A DNA stretch of 51,657 bases from assembly GCA_002811675.1 (NCBI GenBank), contig PDIM01010341.1, forward strand, positions 11,814-63,470, in the 5' to 3' direction. The notes under the pieces were generated by a model, which ran no database searches, was not told the origin of the DNA, and saw nothing but the letters and a program-made list of their open reading frames with translations. Position 1 is the first letter of the stretch. Each line of letters opens with the position of its first letter. Shown here in pieces: positions 18,155 to 33,100 of the stretch. The DNA comes from Ichthyosporea sp. XGB-2017a. Lineage: Eukaryota > Opisthokonta > Ichthyosporea. Made by a program: the position numbers and the translations under genes.

Positions 18155-21100
18155 TTATGTGCCATTGCCAGATTCCTCCTTCTTGTGATTTGTAGGGGCT
18201 GGAGTTTCTGCATCGGCAAATTCCTCATTAAGTTTCTGTTTGTATATTACAGTGTACTCTTCGCACACACGTGCATTGCACTTTCGCTGGCAATATTCAT
18301 ATTTTTCATGATCTTCTGCCGGTCGTTGAAATGTTAATTGAATACCACTTGGGTCAGGTTCTTCCGAGTATACGGGAATGCAACAAATTCTATATGGGCA
18401 ATTTTCCCAATCACTCGATGTGCCATTCATCATAAGCCGTTCAGCTCCTTCAGCCTTGCGAAGCACCTGGGAGTGACTTGCTTCTTCTACCTGTGCAAGA
18501 ACATCCCTAAGCTTATCGTGCGATCCTTTTTCGTCTGTGTGAGCAGTAAAAAACTCTTTTCCTGTTACCGGTTTGGCTGCGATGCCAAACAGGGCCTTTT
18601 GCCAATCTTCATCTACTACGGGTTGAAGAAGTGTGAAGTCTCTTCGTTCAGCTTCCTCCGTTAGAGAGCACTTGGTTGACTTTCCGTCATCCCCTCCACT
18701 ATCCACGGTCAAGCACTTCTGGTTTGGATCCGTCGGCTCCCACACTCCTTGACCTTCGTTAGAAAGAACACACCGAAACTTCACAAGTCCTTTGAAATAC
18801 ATGGAGCTTTCCGGCCCTTCTTTTGTATTGAAAGTAATGTCCCCACAGTCTTCATAATGAACGTGGTTGATGTATGACTTGGGGGTCATTATAGAGCCGT
18901 AAACTTCAGATACATCGGTAAGCACTTTGTCGATCTTTAATGGGTCGCACAAGATAGGCTGGCATATTTTGGCATAATGAGGAGCATCTCTTTCTACCCA
19001 CAAAGGATCAACCTCATCCTCTTCTATTTGAGAACAACCTCTGCTGGCATAATAGAACCCATCAGCTACACGTGTGCCTACAGGGCAATCAATGTGTGAC
19101 ATCCGTTTGAAAGGGGTGTCTGGCCACTGAAGTTTAGCGGAGAATTTCCCATGTATGGCTTCATTGTTGGAAAATTGGGGCCAAATTTCGTGATAGTTAA
19201 TGGTGACAATACTTTCTCGTGAACGGCAAATCAGTGGAATACACGCTTCCAGAAGCTGAAGAGGCTGGGGATCATCCCAAGATGGAACCAACAAGTCATC
19301 ATTATCCTTGCTTTCTTCATCGCATCCTTTGCATGAGCACAGACGGATCACGGCAATCTTTTGATTATCTAAATGCTCTTGCAAAAACTCTGAGCAATCC
19401 ACATATTTGCCTTTGTCAAAATTGGAAGCTATTACTCTAACAGCCCCCCCCTCAAATCCCTCACTACACGTATCTCCTGTAGCACTCGCTATTGTTTCAA
19501 TAAATTCCTCATCCTCACTTAGCAATGCACTGCCATCTTTTCCGTTCCTTATTCTGGGATCTGCTAACCAATTTAAGTCAAAGACCTCCATTAGTTTTTC
19601 TCTCAAAGTATGCCTGCGCCTTGGATTAGGCCTATAGCTACTCTTACACCTCAATGTAGAGTAACTGAATACCGAAGTTGCACTAAACTCTTTTTCCGCC
19701 ACTCCCAGGGAGCCTGAAGAGGAACCAAGAAAGTTTAAAATACTTTCGGGTTCGCAGCTAGTTTTACCACACCCTTTTGTTACTTCAAATTGTGGTCTAG
19801 CCAGCTCGCGATCCTCTTGGTCGATTTTTAAGATGCACTTAACAGAGAGCATATTATTGAGCAATGTTTGGGATGTTTTACTTATTCTCTTTTCATCTAT
19901 GAACAACTTTTGGGTCACTTCATCCTGTGGACAGGGTAGTTGGATTGTATTGGTGGCATCCACAGGCCTTGGAATTAATATTCTTTCTCCTTCCTGAATG
20001 TCCTCATATGAGCTTCGATAAATCATTTCTTTCAACTCTGTTCCAGTTAGAAGTTTGGGATAGCCTTTCTTAGCGGCGTCAATGCTATTAATATTTGTAG
20101 CGCTTGTCGAAACACCAATGTTCCTTCCATAAAATAACCGAACTGCTTTGACATCAAGGGGACCATCGGCATTCAACATATTGCTATTGGATTCGGGCCT
20201 AACGTTAGTATCCGCTGTGTTCGTCATATACCCAATCTGCTCAAAGTAGTTTTCCGGAATTGGTGTGGTGCCGCCCGTTAATGTCATGAACTCTTTAATT
20301 GGTTCAAAGCATTTGGGAATGACGCATTTACCATCTGCTTTCTGCCACTCCCCATTACATCCACATCGGACGAAAATATTTTGCTTCGTTGGAGAAATAA
20401 AAACCCGCTTAATGTAACGGTCATTTCGCAAAAATTTTACCTCCTTTAGCTTATCACCCTCACAAGGAACCACTGCAAAAACCCCTCCGTGTGTCTCTGG
20501 CAAAACAAGTCCATCAATTGTTGACTCTGTACACTTACGAGGATAAACAGTTTCTACCTCTTTCTCAGTTTGGTTGAGCTTATACGTGACAAAGTAATCG
20601 TGAAGTGCCTGCTCATATATTGGTATGAGCTTTTTATATGGCAATGCCTTCATACCGGATCGTTCCATGGCTCGATAATGTTCGATCACTTTGTTTATGA
20701 ATGCAGTATCGTTTGCCTGGGCTAGTCGAATCGCCGTGCGCCCGTTCAGATTGCCCATCGTTGGAGGTGAAGCCTCATCTTCAAGGAAGAAAGATCGCCC
20801 ATAAGCAGGGATTTTCTTATCATGTCGACATCCATCATCTATAATTTCAAACTGTCCACTAGGAACCTGATCCTCCCATCCTTTGGGAAGACAAAATCTG
20901 TGAACAAAACCTTTAAGACCACAATTATCTCCTTTTGTAGCGTCAATAATTGAAACACGATCTGCAAGAACAGGAGCATGAGGATCCCTTGTTCGATGAA
21001 AGCCTTTTGGATATGGACCTACGTAGGAGCTGGTAAATGATATTGGATTGTACTTCATTGCCCAACCTTTTGTAATGGCCTCTTCTTCACAATACTTGAT

Positions 21101-24100
21101 CGGGCACGTTTCAACTATTCGAGGTGTCCCATCAGCAGTTTTGCTTAAGGTTAACGCACCAATCTGTTTCCATCTTCCAATGATATCGCCAGGGTTTCCT
21201 GAGACACATTGACGATAGACAATTCCGCTGTGACTGATTCTATGCGAAGCCCCAAAGCCATCTACTCTATTACAATAGTCTTTAATTTTTTCTCCAAATG
21301 CGACCCTGCGAAATGGCATTTTTACCTGGATTAGAAGTAAAGTTTAAGGAAGGCTAATTAGACTTTATCGATCAAACAGGCTAGCACCTTGCACGTCACC
21401 ACTAATGAATCTTAAACTGTACTTACAATATGTTTTTGCCTGTCATAAAATTCAATTATCTATAATTAAAACATAGTTACAAAAAGCATTGTTAGAAACT
21501 ATTGAGGCAGATGAATACTTCAATCCTAAAAATTATACTTTACCGAGCGGCCGAAGGAGTCTTTTGGGGGCATTATGTCCTGATTATTCCCATCGTAAAT
21601 CTTCAGATTGCGGGCAATAGCGTATGTTTCTAGATCGTGAGCAACTGTAAAGATGTCCAGTGACCTAGTTTTTAACCAGCTCTTCCAGGTCAGTTTTTCT
21701 CCATTATTAGGGTCTACAACCACATCGGTTCCTATTACGTAGTCTTCTTCTTCTTGATTATTTCCAGTTAATGGAAAATAATCGAAACCAAGCTAAATTT
21801 TTCAATAATCAAGTATATGTGTTCAACGTATGTTAAAAAAACAAAATCCGTGAGTACGAGTTATGCATTTTACATCTCAAACCTTTAAATGCTTTAAACG
21901 TACCTCCTTGTTAACCTTGAAATAGAGTGCATACCATGAGCGTAATAAGTTGTTCACCGCGAGCTTTGGAGGTTCTTCGTATTCCCATTTGCTTATGGGA
22001 TCCCCTGCCTGGTTATTTTCATAATTAATACGCTTATTAGAATAAAGATACTCTGCAGGGCATTTTGGAATGCCTTTTCCACTTTCTCCACTCGTTTTTG
22101 GATCCAACCCCCCATTATTTTGATCATTATCTTTAGAGCTCGCATTCTGGTAGCCATCCTCGATGTTCTCTTGGACTTCTTCAGACCCTTCAAAAAATAT
22201 TGCAGGGCAAATCTGTTTACGGCACCCTGCTGTAAGCACTGGTGACCATTTGGCTTCGCCCACGCTTTTAGGGCCCTTGGAGGGAAAAACTACATTTTCA
22301 TTAAAAGTATAACAAAACAAACATATTAGAACAAAACAAACAAAAGAGAAATATTAAAGTGAGTGTTGTTGCGCTAAGTATAATAACACGTACTTGTATC
22401 ATAGAAGCATGTGAATTTCAAAGATCCAAAATATCCTGAAGGACACTCTTTGACTGTCTGCTTTCCTAATGCCATAGGTTGAAGCTAAAGAGGCAGAAAG
22501 TGAGAAGGTTTAGTATTTGATCTTCTGTACGCTTTTGCATTTAAAGCCCAAGTCAGTTTAACAACTTACCACATCGCCTTTGTATTCTCCCAAAAATATA
22601 TACTTTTTCGGACTCCCTTCTGGGTCCAATGCAGATTTGATTCTGTTCCATAACGAATCCGGTTCATTCCTGTTCACCGGAGTTCTTGATACTTCGTCGC
22701 CCATGTCCAATACTAAGCTTGGATCCTGAAGCTCATCGGTGTTCAAAAATGGTAAAGAATACCAGTCAATATAAAGGCCTGTATATCCATTCAATTTGAG
22801 AAACCTCTTTGGCTGATTTGGAGTTGCTGGAATTGATTGAACATCTTCAGGTGTCTTAATTATCATGTTTTTAAACCAATCATTAACATCTTCCGCTCGC
22901 CGGGAACGACTTAAATCCTGTTTACTACTTGACATTTGTTTACCACTGATTTTGGATTTAAAGGGAAAGGCCTCTACGTACCAATCATTCTCCGTAATCT
23001 TATCCTTTAAAAACTGTTCTGTGAAAAAGGGACAGTCTTCTGTATTCGTTTTCGAAATAGCTTTACAGGCAAAGTACTTACTTAAATCGAAGTACCAGTA
23101 TTTTAATATAGACTTTTTATCACATGTAGCGATGCCACACATTGATTGATACTCAAAATAGTTCGAATTTGTCACACAAGATCGACTACATGTTCCACTC
23201 AGCATAGGCGATATTTCCTTGCAATCAATAACATGTCCATTAATGCTATTTGCATTTTCGGCAGTTTCTTTTGCGTCGCCTAAATGTTTTTTTCTCAAGC
23301 GCAAAGCTAAGCTTTCTGCGTGAGTCATTTTATAAACCTCAACATACTTCGAAGAGTTATCGTCTTGGGACGGGATTTTAGCTTGAAAAGGATATTCAAC
23401 AGTTTTGGGATTCTCATAGTCAATTCCATACTGTTTAAAGGCTTCTATGCGGTCCGCCTGATTTTGTACGCCTAATGGAACGCATCCATCATATACCGAT
23501 CGCAATTTCTTCACCAATTCCTCATCTTTGTCAATTTTGTACGATTTGCTTTCAATAGATGCTTTTGAAATATCATCACTGCACGTTCTTAGTTTACAAG
23601 AAGGAGGCATGGGTGCCATTGACTTTCCTATGCTTGAGTATACAAACCTCCATATAGTTAATGTATTTTTAACATTTTTTGTTGCAAGATGATGGGCTTG
23701 ATTCTTCTCCTTATACATATCAAATAATTGCCGATCAGGTTCGTATGGAGAGCCTCTCAGAGGCTCGTCTGGGTGTATAAATGCACTCTCCCTTGACTCT
23801 TTGTCTGGGAAAAGCAATTTTTCATTAAGGTCCTTCTCATTTTCAACCAGCTTACATGAAGGTGTAAAAGTTTCCTTTTCTGCAAAAACGGAATCCGCAT
23901 CTTCTCTTTCCAGTCCCATTGAAGGAATCTCCGGAAAGGAACACTGATATTCATAGTCCGATGTTGCATCAATATTCAAGGTCTCAAATGAGGTTTTGAA
24001 CGTCTTCTGATCAGTAACGTATATGCCGTTCGGCTCATCTGAAGCTGTGTTTGACATTCGGTAGAAACTGTACTTCGTCATTTCGGTCAGCTCCTTGAGG

Positions 24101-27100
24101 TGAGGATCCAAGTTGGCCAGCTCAGGGCACTCGTTGTGCACACATCCATGACCCGCGACCAGTATCTCCTCGGCTCCACTATTTTTGCGATATAAAAGTT
24201 GATGTCCTTTTCGAAAGTCATACGATGGCAACACTGAGGAATGTTGCGCTTCATTGTAGCCTTTAGCATATATTGGCGCGGTAAGCTCTTTGCACTTTTT
24301 CTCCACACACTTTCCATAATACGACTTAGTCGAAACCCCCATGGAAAAAAACGGGGGTGTAGCTAAGCTTTTAGAATACATTCCCGGTTCAATATGCTCA
24401 ATTTCACCACGCCTGGCTTTAGTACTTGTCACAGTCCCTGCCTTACCTTGACAGCCAAGCTTGCCACTCTGAAGTAAATGCACAATAAGGGAAGTTTTGC
24501 AATTCTTTTGATTTTCGGCCTCCAGGCCATCATCAACCCATACGGTTTTCGCTCTTTTCGAAGGCATGGCTTGCTCAGAGACCCTTTTTGCTCCCCCGAC
24601 GTCAGAGGTTTTATCACACGATATATCTTCTGAAACAGCCACTGTTCGCTTGCCCAAAAGCCCATAAAACTCTTTCACGATCCCCCCTCGACACGCTGTT
24701 TTTTCCTTATCTCCGTCAACATCTTTTAAGGTAATAGTGACACATTCTTCCACAAATTTGTGTAATAAGCGCATGTGGTTTGCAGGTGTCAATTCAATTG
24801 CAACTCTGTGCTTACAGCCTGGATCTACGACAATATCTAAGTGCTCGTAGTATGTGGTACCGGATTCACCTAATATGTTTTGAAATACGGATTGCCAAAA
24901 CAACTCTAGATTAAAGAACTGAGTGCTATCGAGAGCTAAGACGCCGCCATTTCCATTTAAACCAGTGACACACGGGAAAGGATTGTTCACACAGAGCATA
25001 TACGGCTCATCTTTCTCCTCCAATGGGTCAAACACGTGTTTGTTAACACATGCGCAAGGAACCTTAACTGGTGCATAAGACCCAAGATCTCCATAGCTAC
25101 CTCTAGGATTCTCAGGTTGTAACATATCGAGAATTCTTTTGGATGATTCTATTTCCGCATATAAGTCTATGGGTTTGGAAACCATTGGCATTGCCTCCAA
25201 GTCTTCCACAATATCTGTACCAGGAATGCAACTCTTCCAGAGCTTTGAAGACACTGTTTTTACGTTAAAGGCAGCACATTGCTTCCTTTTGTATTCCCCC
25301 ACAGGATAGTTAGTTTTGAAGTCAGTGGCATCCCCAATTGGTGAACGATTCTTGAAATCCATATAAAGCCCTAGGTCCATTCTTAACTCGAATCCCCTTT
25401 TAAAATTGTGTTTCATTATATTAAACTTGCTCTTGAAGTTGCTATTCGTAGGCTGAATAAAATAATCCATACCATAGACATTACGAAAAAATATCTTTAG
25501 TAATTTAACTTTCCATTCAAACTTCCCACTTAAGATCTCTGTATCGGTCTTGTACCTTCCCGACTCTTTCTGCACTGAAGTTACTCTATTGGTCACTAAA
25601 TTTGAATCGAAACTTAGCAACCGCACTTTTTTTTTGAATTCTTCTTGATCTTTGGGTTTGCTGGGGCACACATAATGTGGGAAGGATATAAAATGTTTCC
25701 ATTCCCCTACGTTGGGTGTACTATTGTGAGTGGTAAACCATGTATGTGAATCATAAAGATGGTCACTTGATGAAAGTACATACCATCCATGCGCAACCGA
25801 GGGGGGGAGGGCAAATGAAGTCATGTCATAGTCAACGTCAGGGAATCGATACACAAATCTGTCCATTGGGGGGGTTTCATATCCGTAGTCCTGGCCGAGC
25901 TCAATAGTGACTTCTTCGTTGTTTTCTTTAGCAAATGCTGAATTCAGAGCATCAGAGTCAAACGGTGCAATTACTGTGCGCCCAAGACAGTGTAGCTTTT
26001 GAGGGTACCAACACATATCCGGACTGATCCCGTTCCAGTGAGAGAAAGGCTCGTATTCTGAGCCATCATCATCTGTGATTTTTAACGATATTCCATCATA
26101 CACTTCTTTTTCAGGAACAGCGGCGATCTTCGTGTCGTTCACAGAGAATTGTATTTTGGATAATAATAAATCGATATCTTTGTCTGAAACCATCCTAAGG
26201 CCGTTTTCGTCAAACGAATATGGGAGCGCAAACATTTCGTAGAAGGAACATGCCGGGTGGGGAAAGCCAACTCCTTTATCGTCCAGTTCTCTTACCATAG
26301 CCAAACAATAGTCCTCCACCCATTCAAGGAGTCCACTGAAACGCTTATTCTTGGAATCCAAGCACCTCCCATCGATTTCCTCGCTCCTTCTAACCATTTC
26401 TACTGAACGATGCTCTGCCATAGGAGTGTCAAGGTAATGTGATTGCAATCTCACCTTTTTCTCCCCATAAACCGTAAAGAATTCTTCTTTCAATGGAATC
26501 TCCAAGGGAGCCCCCTCACTGAATATTTTGTATTGGTTCTTTTCTTTCTCCTCGGAACATTGTATGGCCGATGATTGATCGCACTGCAGTTTAAGAAGAT
26601 ATTTATCTTTGAAGGCTTGTGATATAACAAAGGGAAGTGGGATAACTTTTTCGCAGGAGGTCATTGTCATTCGACCCGTGGTCATGGAGCATGTTCTGGT
26701 TGTGGATACAGAGCTTTTCCCCTGATTGACAAGCTTCAGGCTTCCCTCAACGCCCGGACAAGGAATGGTTTGGGATCCATAGACGAGGTTACTATTATAC
26801 TAAACATAGTAAAAACAACCACAAAACCGGGTATGCGCGGGGTAAATATAAAGAGAATAAATACAACACAAGATAACATTAGAAGATTAAAAAGGCTGCA
26901 CAAACTTACCGTGTCAAAAAGAGTTTCCCATTCCACTCTCTGCATTGAATCTGGGCATTCCTCTCCACTCCTTTTTACAAGCTGCCCCAATCTCTCTTCA
27001 TAATTGAAGTCTTTAGCAGGCACTGGCTCAGATCGTAAGCAAAAATCATCTGCAGGAACAAAGTACTCATCGGCCTTTGAAGAAAGCCCTTCGAGAATTT

Positions 27101-30100
27101 TTTGTTTGGCATTACTCCATATTGAGTCTGTAGAGCGAGTGATCAAAATAGTGTTGGTGAAGAACATTTGATTAGTGTTGTAATTCACTCGCGAGCGTAC
27201 ATCTTTTGCACTAAATAGCGCAGTATCATCATCAAAAGCCCTTTGGATATCTTCTAGCATCGCCTGAAAATCCTGGTTCACATATGGGTCACTGGTCGGG
27301 AATGAGTAGCGATACTTTGGAGTTTCTTTTTTGTTCGAATGTGGCGGTATAAGCACTACTGCGTTATAAAGATCAGCCAGTGGATTATTTCCCCGAGGTC
27401 TAAAAGGTTCTGCGAGAAAAGAAGATTTCGTCCCAGGACAAAAAGGAGGCACAAAATAAAAGTCAATTTTGTTAACCGGGATAAGCTCAAAACTGTGCTC
27501 TTTTAGGGCCCCTGGCAATTGAATTCCTTTGACATATCCAAAGCTTTGGACCATTTGTCGTATAGCCATACCATTGCCACTCTCTACCTTCACCGTCTTT
27601 TGATTGTCTTCATGCTTGACACGCACCATCCACTCTGGAGTTAGGCTTCTGTATTCAGCCGATTTGCCGAACTGCTGTTTGGACCATTCGCTTCTAATAT
27701 TATCCTTTCTTTGACGCTGAATAGTCGAGCTAAAAGCTGTTGTTTCACCCAAGACAGTTCCTGAAAATCCACACACTACTCCAATGGATTTAGCAGGAGT
27801 GATGCTATTATCAGCTCCGTAAAATGTTTTCTCCACAAAGTGAATTGCATGAAAGTCATTTCTTGAATTTCTGAAGGCACCCTTTAGGTACGCATCAATA
27901 TCTCCCGAGAGACTCAGATGCACAAGAGTGTTCACCACTACAGGATTTTCGATATATCCTTTACGATTTTTAAAGTTACTATGTGCGCACCCTGTTACTT
28001 CGTATTCAACTTTTTCACTTCTTTTGCACATTGTGTGAAAGTGACATGGCCCAGTGTTTTGGGTTTGGTCAGTGAAAACACTTTGCTCCGGGGAAATGGT
28101 CGCCGGTGTGTATAGAACTCCTAATGTTGCTGTTTCCATTGGATTCCAAGTGAATGCCATTTCATCTCTGTTTGTATCTGCATTATTTCCGTTGAACGAG
28201 AACATGTTTTTAACCTTAATAAGTTTCGTCTCAATATGTTCGCCGGCTAGAGTGTCTAAATCTAATTTACTTCCCCCAGATTTTGATTCTTTCCATTTTT
28301 TATGAGCACCACGTGCCCATGTGCACTCGTTTTCTCCTTCTCCATCTGGCTTCATTGCACAGCTCCTGAAGTCCTTCTTGTAGGCACTTTTTGCGTTTTC
28401 AAACGTGTCTTCCAAACCCCCTTCCATTGGTTTGCTCCATATCATAAAGATATCCTTAAGTGGTGGACAGAAAGAAATTCCTTGGCACTTATCCACAATA
28501 ATACGCGTCAGCTTTCCATTTACAGCCCTGCATCTATGCCATACATAGTTATCCGCACCTGTTCGAAACTGCGGTTTACAGGGAATTTTAAAAATGGCAT
28601 CTCCTTTGTCGATGTCTACACTGTCCAAAGGCAGGGATTCGTGCAGTATCTCACGCAAAATGGGGTCTACCCGGTCGTGGTACGCCATTTTTTTAGTTTT
28701 GGGGATGGCCGGACACCTCGGGATCTGGCATGTGTTGATTGTCTGCCCCCAAAACCCCGAGCCTGAACAATACTGGCAAATGGAAATTGTATCTTCAGGA
28801 CCCACAGGCTGGTCCTCTTCTTCACTGGCAGGCGGTGAAGCTTCACATGCAATAGACTGAACTTCTCCAACCTCCACTGATTGGACCTCAGTAAGCTTCC
28901 CTTTCATGAGAACTTTCCGTCCAGGACACATTCGAGGTAAACATTCGCCTGTCAGGTTAGGCATTTCCCCGGGAGGACAAGCTGTTTGAACTGGAGGGCT
29001 ATCCGTCAGAGCACTAAGGTCAATCATAGATACACTATCAGTTTGATCGGCTCGTTTTTCTCGAAATGTAACCCGTTTAAGTGGCAGTGGGGCGTTTTGG
29101 CTCCCACACACTGAATTCTGTGCATGAAATTCTGAGCAGGCCATGCAGATACTACTGGTGCCATCATTTACCAGAGCGTGCCCGACAGCACATTTAGAGC
29201 ACACGGCCCCAGATGGACCCTTACTGCATGTCTGACATGGATTTACCAAGTCCATTGTTGTTTCAAGTGTGAAACTATAGGCTGGGCCATCCCCCTTTAG
29301 TCCTATTCGCTTGGCGTAAAAAAGGGATATCTTGTGGGCTATCTGCTTGCTTCTTTCAGGCATACGTTTTGTTGCATCCAATGTTCCGGATGGGGGTGTA
29401 TTATCTTGCTCACTCGAAGCGTAATTGAATTTTGCGAACCGTATATGTTCAGTTGCTGGGGATCTAACCTTCTGTGTGTATTGGAAAGAGTCTGCATTGT
29501 CAATATCACATACATTTTCGTTACCCTTGTTCATTAACTCACAGCACTGCTTCATTTTCTTCTCTGCCCATTTTTCAGTAGCAAGTATATCATTGTTCGA
29601 ATTGAGAAACGCTGTAAGTGCCTCTTTCGTAAAGGTATAATCACATACATCGGGCGACTCGCCTTTAGATTCTTCGTCCCATTCAAATGAATAATGAAAC
29701 GCAGTAAAGGTATAGTCATCTTCTTTTTCTTCATACGCTCCATCGTCAAAGTTGAGAGGATTGGGGGGCCTAATAACGACAATGGCATAACTGCACTTCA
29801 AGTATTTTTCATTGGTCTTGCGAATACCTCCTAGATCGATGATTTTGTAGTGATCAAAGTAAACCCACGCATCATCAACGCTACATACCTTGAAAACTCC
29901 AACTTCTCGCACCTTAGGGTCTTTGTTCTCTGGGTAGTAGCCGGTTGCAAAAAGTGTAGTTCGAGCGGTAAAAACTTCCTCATCATGGTTTCCTCCTTCT
30001 TCAAATTTCCATCCCAGTTTACCAATCTTCGATACACTGGCAGTTTCCATGAATTTGCCAGGTTTTGAAAGTTCCACCCTATTTTTCTTAGCTTGCTTTG

Positions 30101-33100
30101 AAGTTGGATGAAACCACAAGTGGTAAGTGTACTCAGTAAAGATGCTGTGTCGATCACTTTGTTCCTGATTGTTTGAATACAAGCAAGGCACATTCTAAGT
30201 TGCCGAACAAAAGAAAAGCGAAAAACAAACAAATGGTGCCACGTCTCTGTCACAATACTTACATCTTCTCCATTTCTGATCAACGGTCGAACTCTGTACA
30301 CTGGTAATCCTTCTGCAGAGAGCAAGTCTTCGAGCTCATTCGTAGACCAGCCAACTCTGCTCGAGCAATACTCACTCGAAATGGCGTCACATCCACGAGG
30401 AAGCAAGTAGGAAATCCTTTGTTGTGACTCGGTTAATTCATTTGAAGCTCGACGTCTTCTTCCCTGTGAATGATCAGCGAAAACTCCTATTTCGCGATAA
30501 AAGCATTGATAGAAAACAGAAGAGACACAGCAAACACAAGTTAATAAACATCCAAATATTCGTTTTTCTTCGAGAAGCAAACGTTTAAAACAAAATCTTA
30601 CTTTTCAATGCCTGTTCATAGGTATAGCTATTCTCTCCAGCAACATCTTCTAACTGTTCAAAGAAGTCAGGGTGGAGCTGAAATTCCTTCCTGTTTCCAC
30701 CCTTACTGGGGTTAAAAAAGTTGTAATATATAGGAACATCTATAGGTACTTCTGTCTCACACTGAGGCGTGCATCTGGTACGCTTGAGTTCGTCATTGTT
30801 TGCAAATTCCAAATCATATTTGTTCTTTTGATGCTCGCCACATTTTCCACGATGTGTCTCTGCTAGACGAAAGAACAAATCAGGACAGTAGAACATGCCA
30901 GCCCTGCTACCTTCTTTGCCTTTACCATTATTTTTCACTGAAACTGATCTGGCCGATTGAAGAGTAGGAAATGACATAAACTTCAAGTTTTCGTTGCTCT
31001 TTACTTGAAAGTTACAGCTTATTTTCGCCAATAAAGGAAAACCGTCGATGGCCTGATATTCTCCTATGTTCCTAACAACGAAGTTATTTAAGACCTCTCG
31101 TAATTTTGGAAACCCGGACAGGACAAAATCAGCATCAACAGTGTTACTTCCAGGGACAACATAGTCAAGGTAACCCCCGCTAGCACCAGCACCGCTCCCC
31201 GTAAATGCAAATAATTCTGGTGGTGTTTTGTCTTCCGTTTCTCTATTAGGGCCTTCCAATGGGGCATACTCATGGCAATTATTTTCAAATAAAAAATCAA
31301 CAACCCCTTCGAGACTTTCAAAGCCAGTCATTCTACACAGATGGGCATTATTTGTTATACTGAGAGTTCCATCGATGCGTTGTAGGAAAGGGAATGCATT
31401 CATGCTTCTTAAGTTATTGTTAGTGGCAATAGATAGTGAACTTGTTCGCATATCTCTTAACTGTCCAAGGATTGTGTTAGACAAATGCACGACTTGACTA
31501 TCTTTGTCGCTTGTCGCGCTCATTTCTCCGCATGAGGTCAAAATAACATCACAATTTTCAATAACTTCCACATCATCCAGCATTCTTGGGTCTGCAATAC
31601 GAATGCTCGAATCCGTATGGACAGCGACCGTCCAGGTCTCCAAGCACACTTTTAGGTTTGATTTGCTAGAGCACTTGATCTTTTCGCAATTTGTTTTCTT
31701 ATTCATAATATCTTGCTCATTGCATTCAAGCAGTTCTCTGGTGTCTCCTTGTTTTAGATCTTGAACCTCAAAGCTGAAGTCAAGAACCACACTTTCCGAT
31801 TGCTTTTTAAACAGAGTTGGCTCTTGAATATATTGATACCTAATTTACACAAAAACCACCAAAGGAAAGCAAACATTGTAGTTGATTAGAAAAAGAATAC
31901 TCTGGTTCACAAAGCAATACAAGAACCACGTCTGGTCATATTGCCCCCTAGCGGGAGCCATCCACAAGCGATACTTACGAGATCGTCAATGGGAGACTGA
32001 CAGTAACAGTGCCTTGGTCTTTTACACCACTGAAGAGTCCAAATGCAGCAGCTAGCCCCTCGTTAAGAAAGACACATGCCTGTGCCCTGGAAGATCCTAC
32101 ACCGTGCTCCTTACAGCTACGTATCTCCACCAAGGAAGCGTAAGCTACGAAAGAAAGTACATCACAAAAGTAAAGGGAAAAAAGCAACAAGAAAAGAAAG
32201 ATTCAGACTCAATAACGATTAACAAACAAGAAGATATAAACAAAATACGCAACACAATTAATGTTTCTAATAAATGGTTCCTTACATATTGATTCGTAAT
32301 TTTTAAACTCCTCTTGATATTCTTCACCTATGCTATTCTTCTGTAAGAAAGCTTGGGTAGAGTAGTCCGCGTCCGGAGTAAGTGGCTGCCCTTTGGGAAG
32401 TCTCAATTCTTTGTTTTGCTTGTTTACTATAGGCTGACCATAGTGAATCTCAAAGGTGGAGCTCTCTGTGTTCAACGGCATATTGTCATATGTGGATTCT
32501 TCGCATCCATTCAATTTGAGGACCCCCAGGTTGTGCATTCTCTGGAAGGCCTTGATACGCGCTCGCACAACAGTCCTACTCCACTGACTGGGAGTGTCAG
32601 ATGGGTTAGGCGCTGTATCGCTGAGCACCAGGGGGGATTCAAAATCCACATAGGGCCTATACAGACGTCCAAGCTTAGCGTGGGTGTCACACTCCCCCTC
32701 GGCATCACCACCACACCGAAGGGCAAGGCCGCACTTGGTGACCGAAGATATTTTGGCGTTGTTGATGCGTTCTGCCAACTGTGCCTCTGTCAGTGCAGTC
32801 GCACCGCTGCCAGTGCCATCTCCGTACTTCCAATCGTACTCAATGAAGGCACCCTTAAGTTTCAAAGAAAAGGACACTGGGGCAGAATACGTGTAGTCGG
32901 AGATGTGCCGTGTGTTAGAGAGGTCAGAGGATTTCATGACTAGCACCATCTCAATCTTAAATGGCTCGTCCTCTTTGGGGTAGACCTTGTTTTTCTTCAG
33001 TTCGGGAGGAGTAAAGTAAGGGAATTCGGGATCCACCCATCGGGCATACACCTTACCCGTCTTGTGGTCTACCCTGATCATGGGTCCGTAGTCATAAGCA

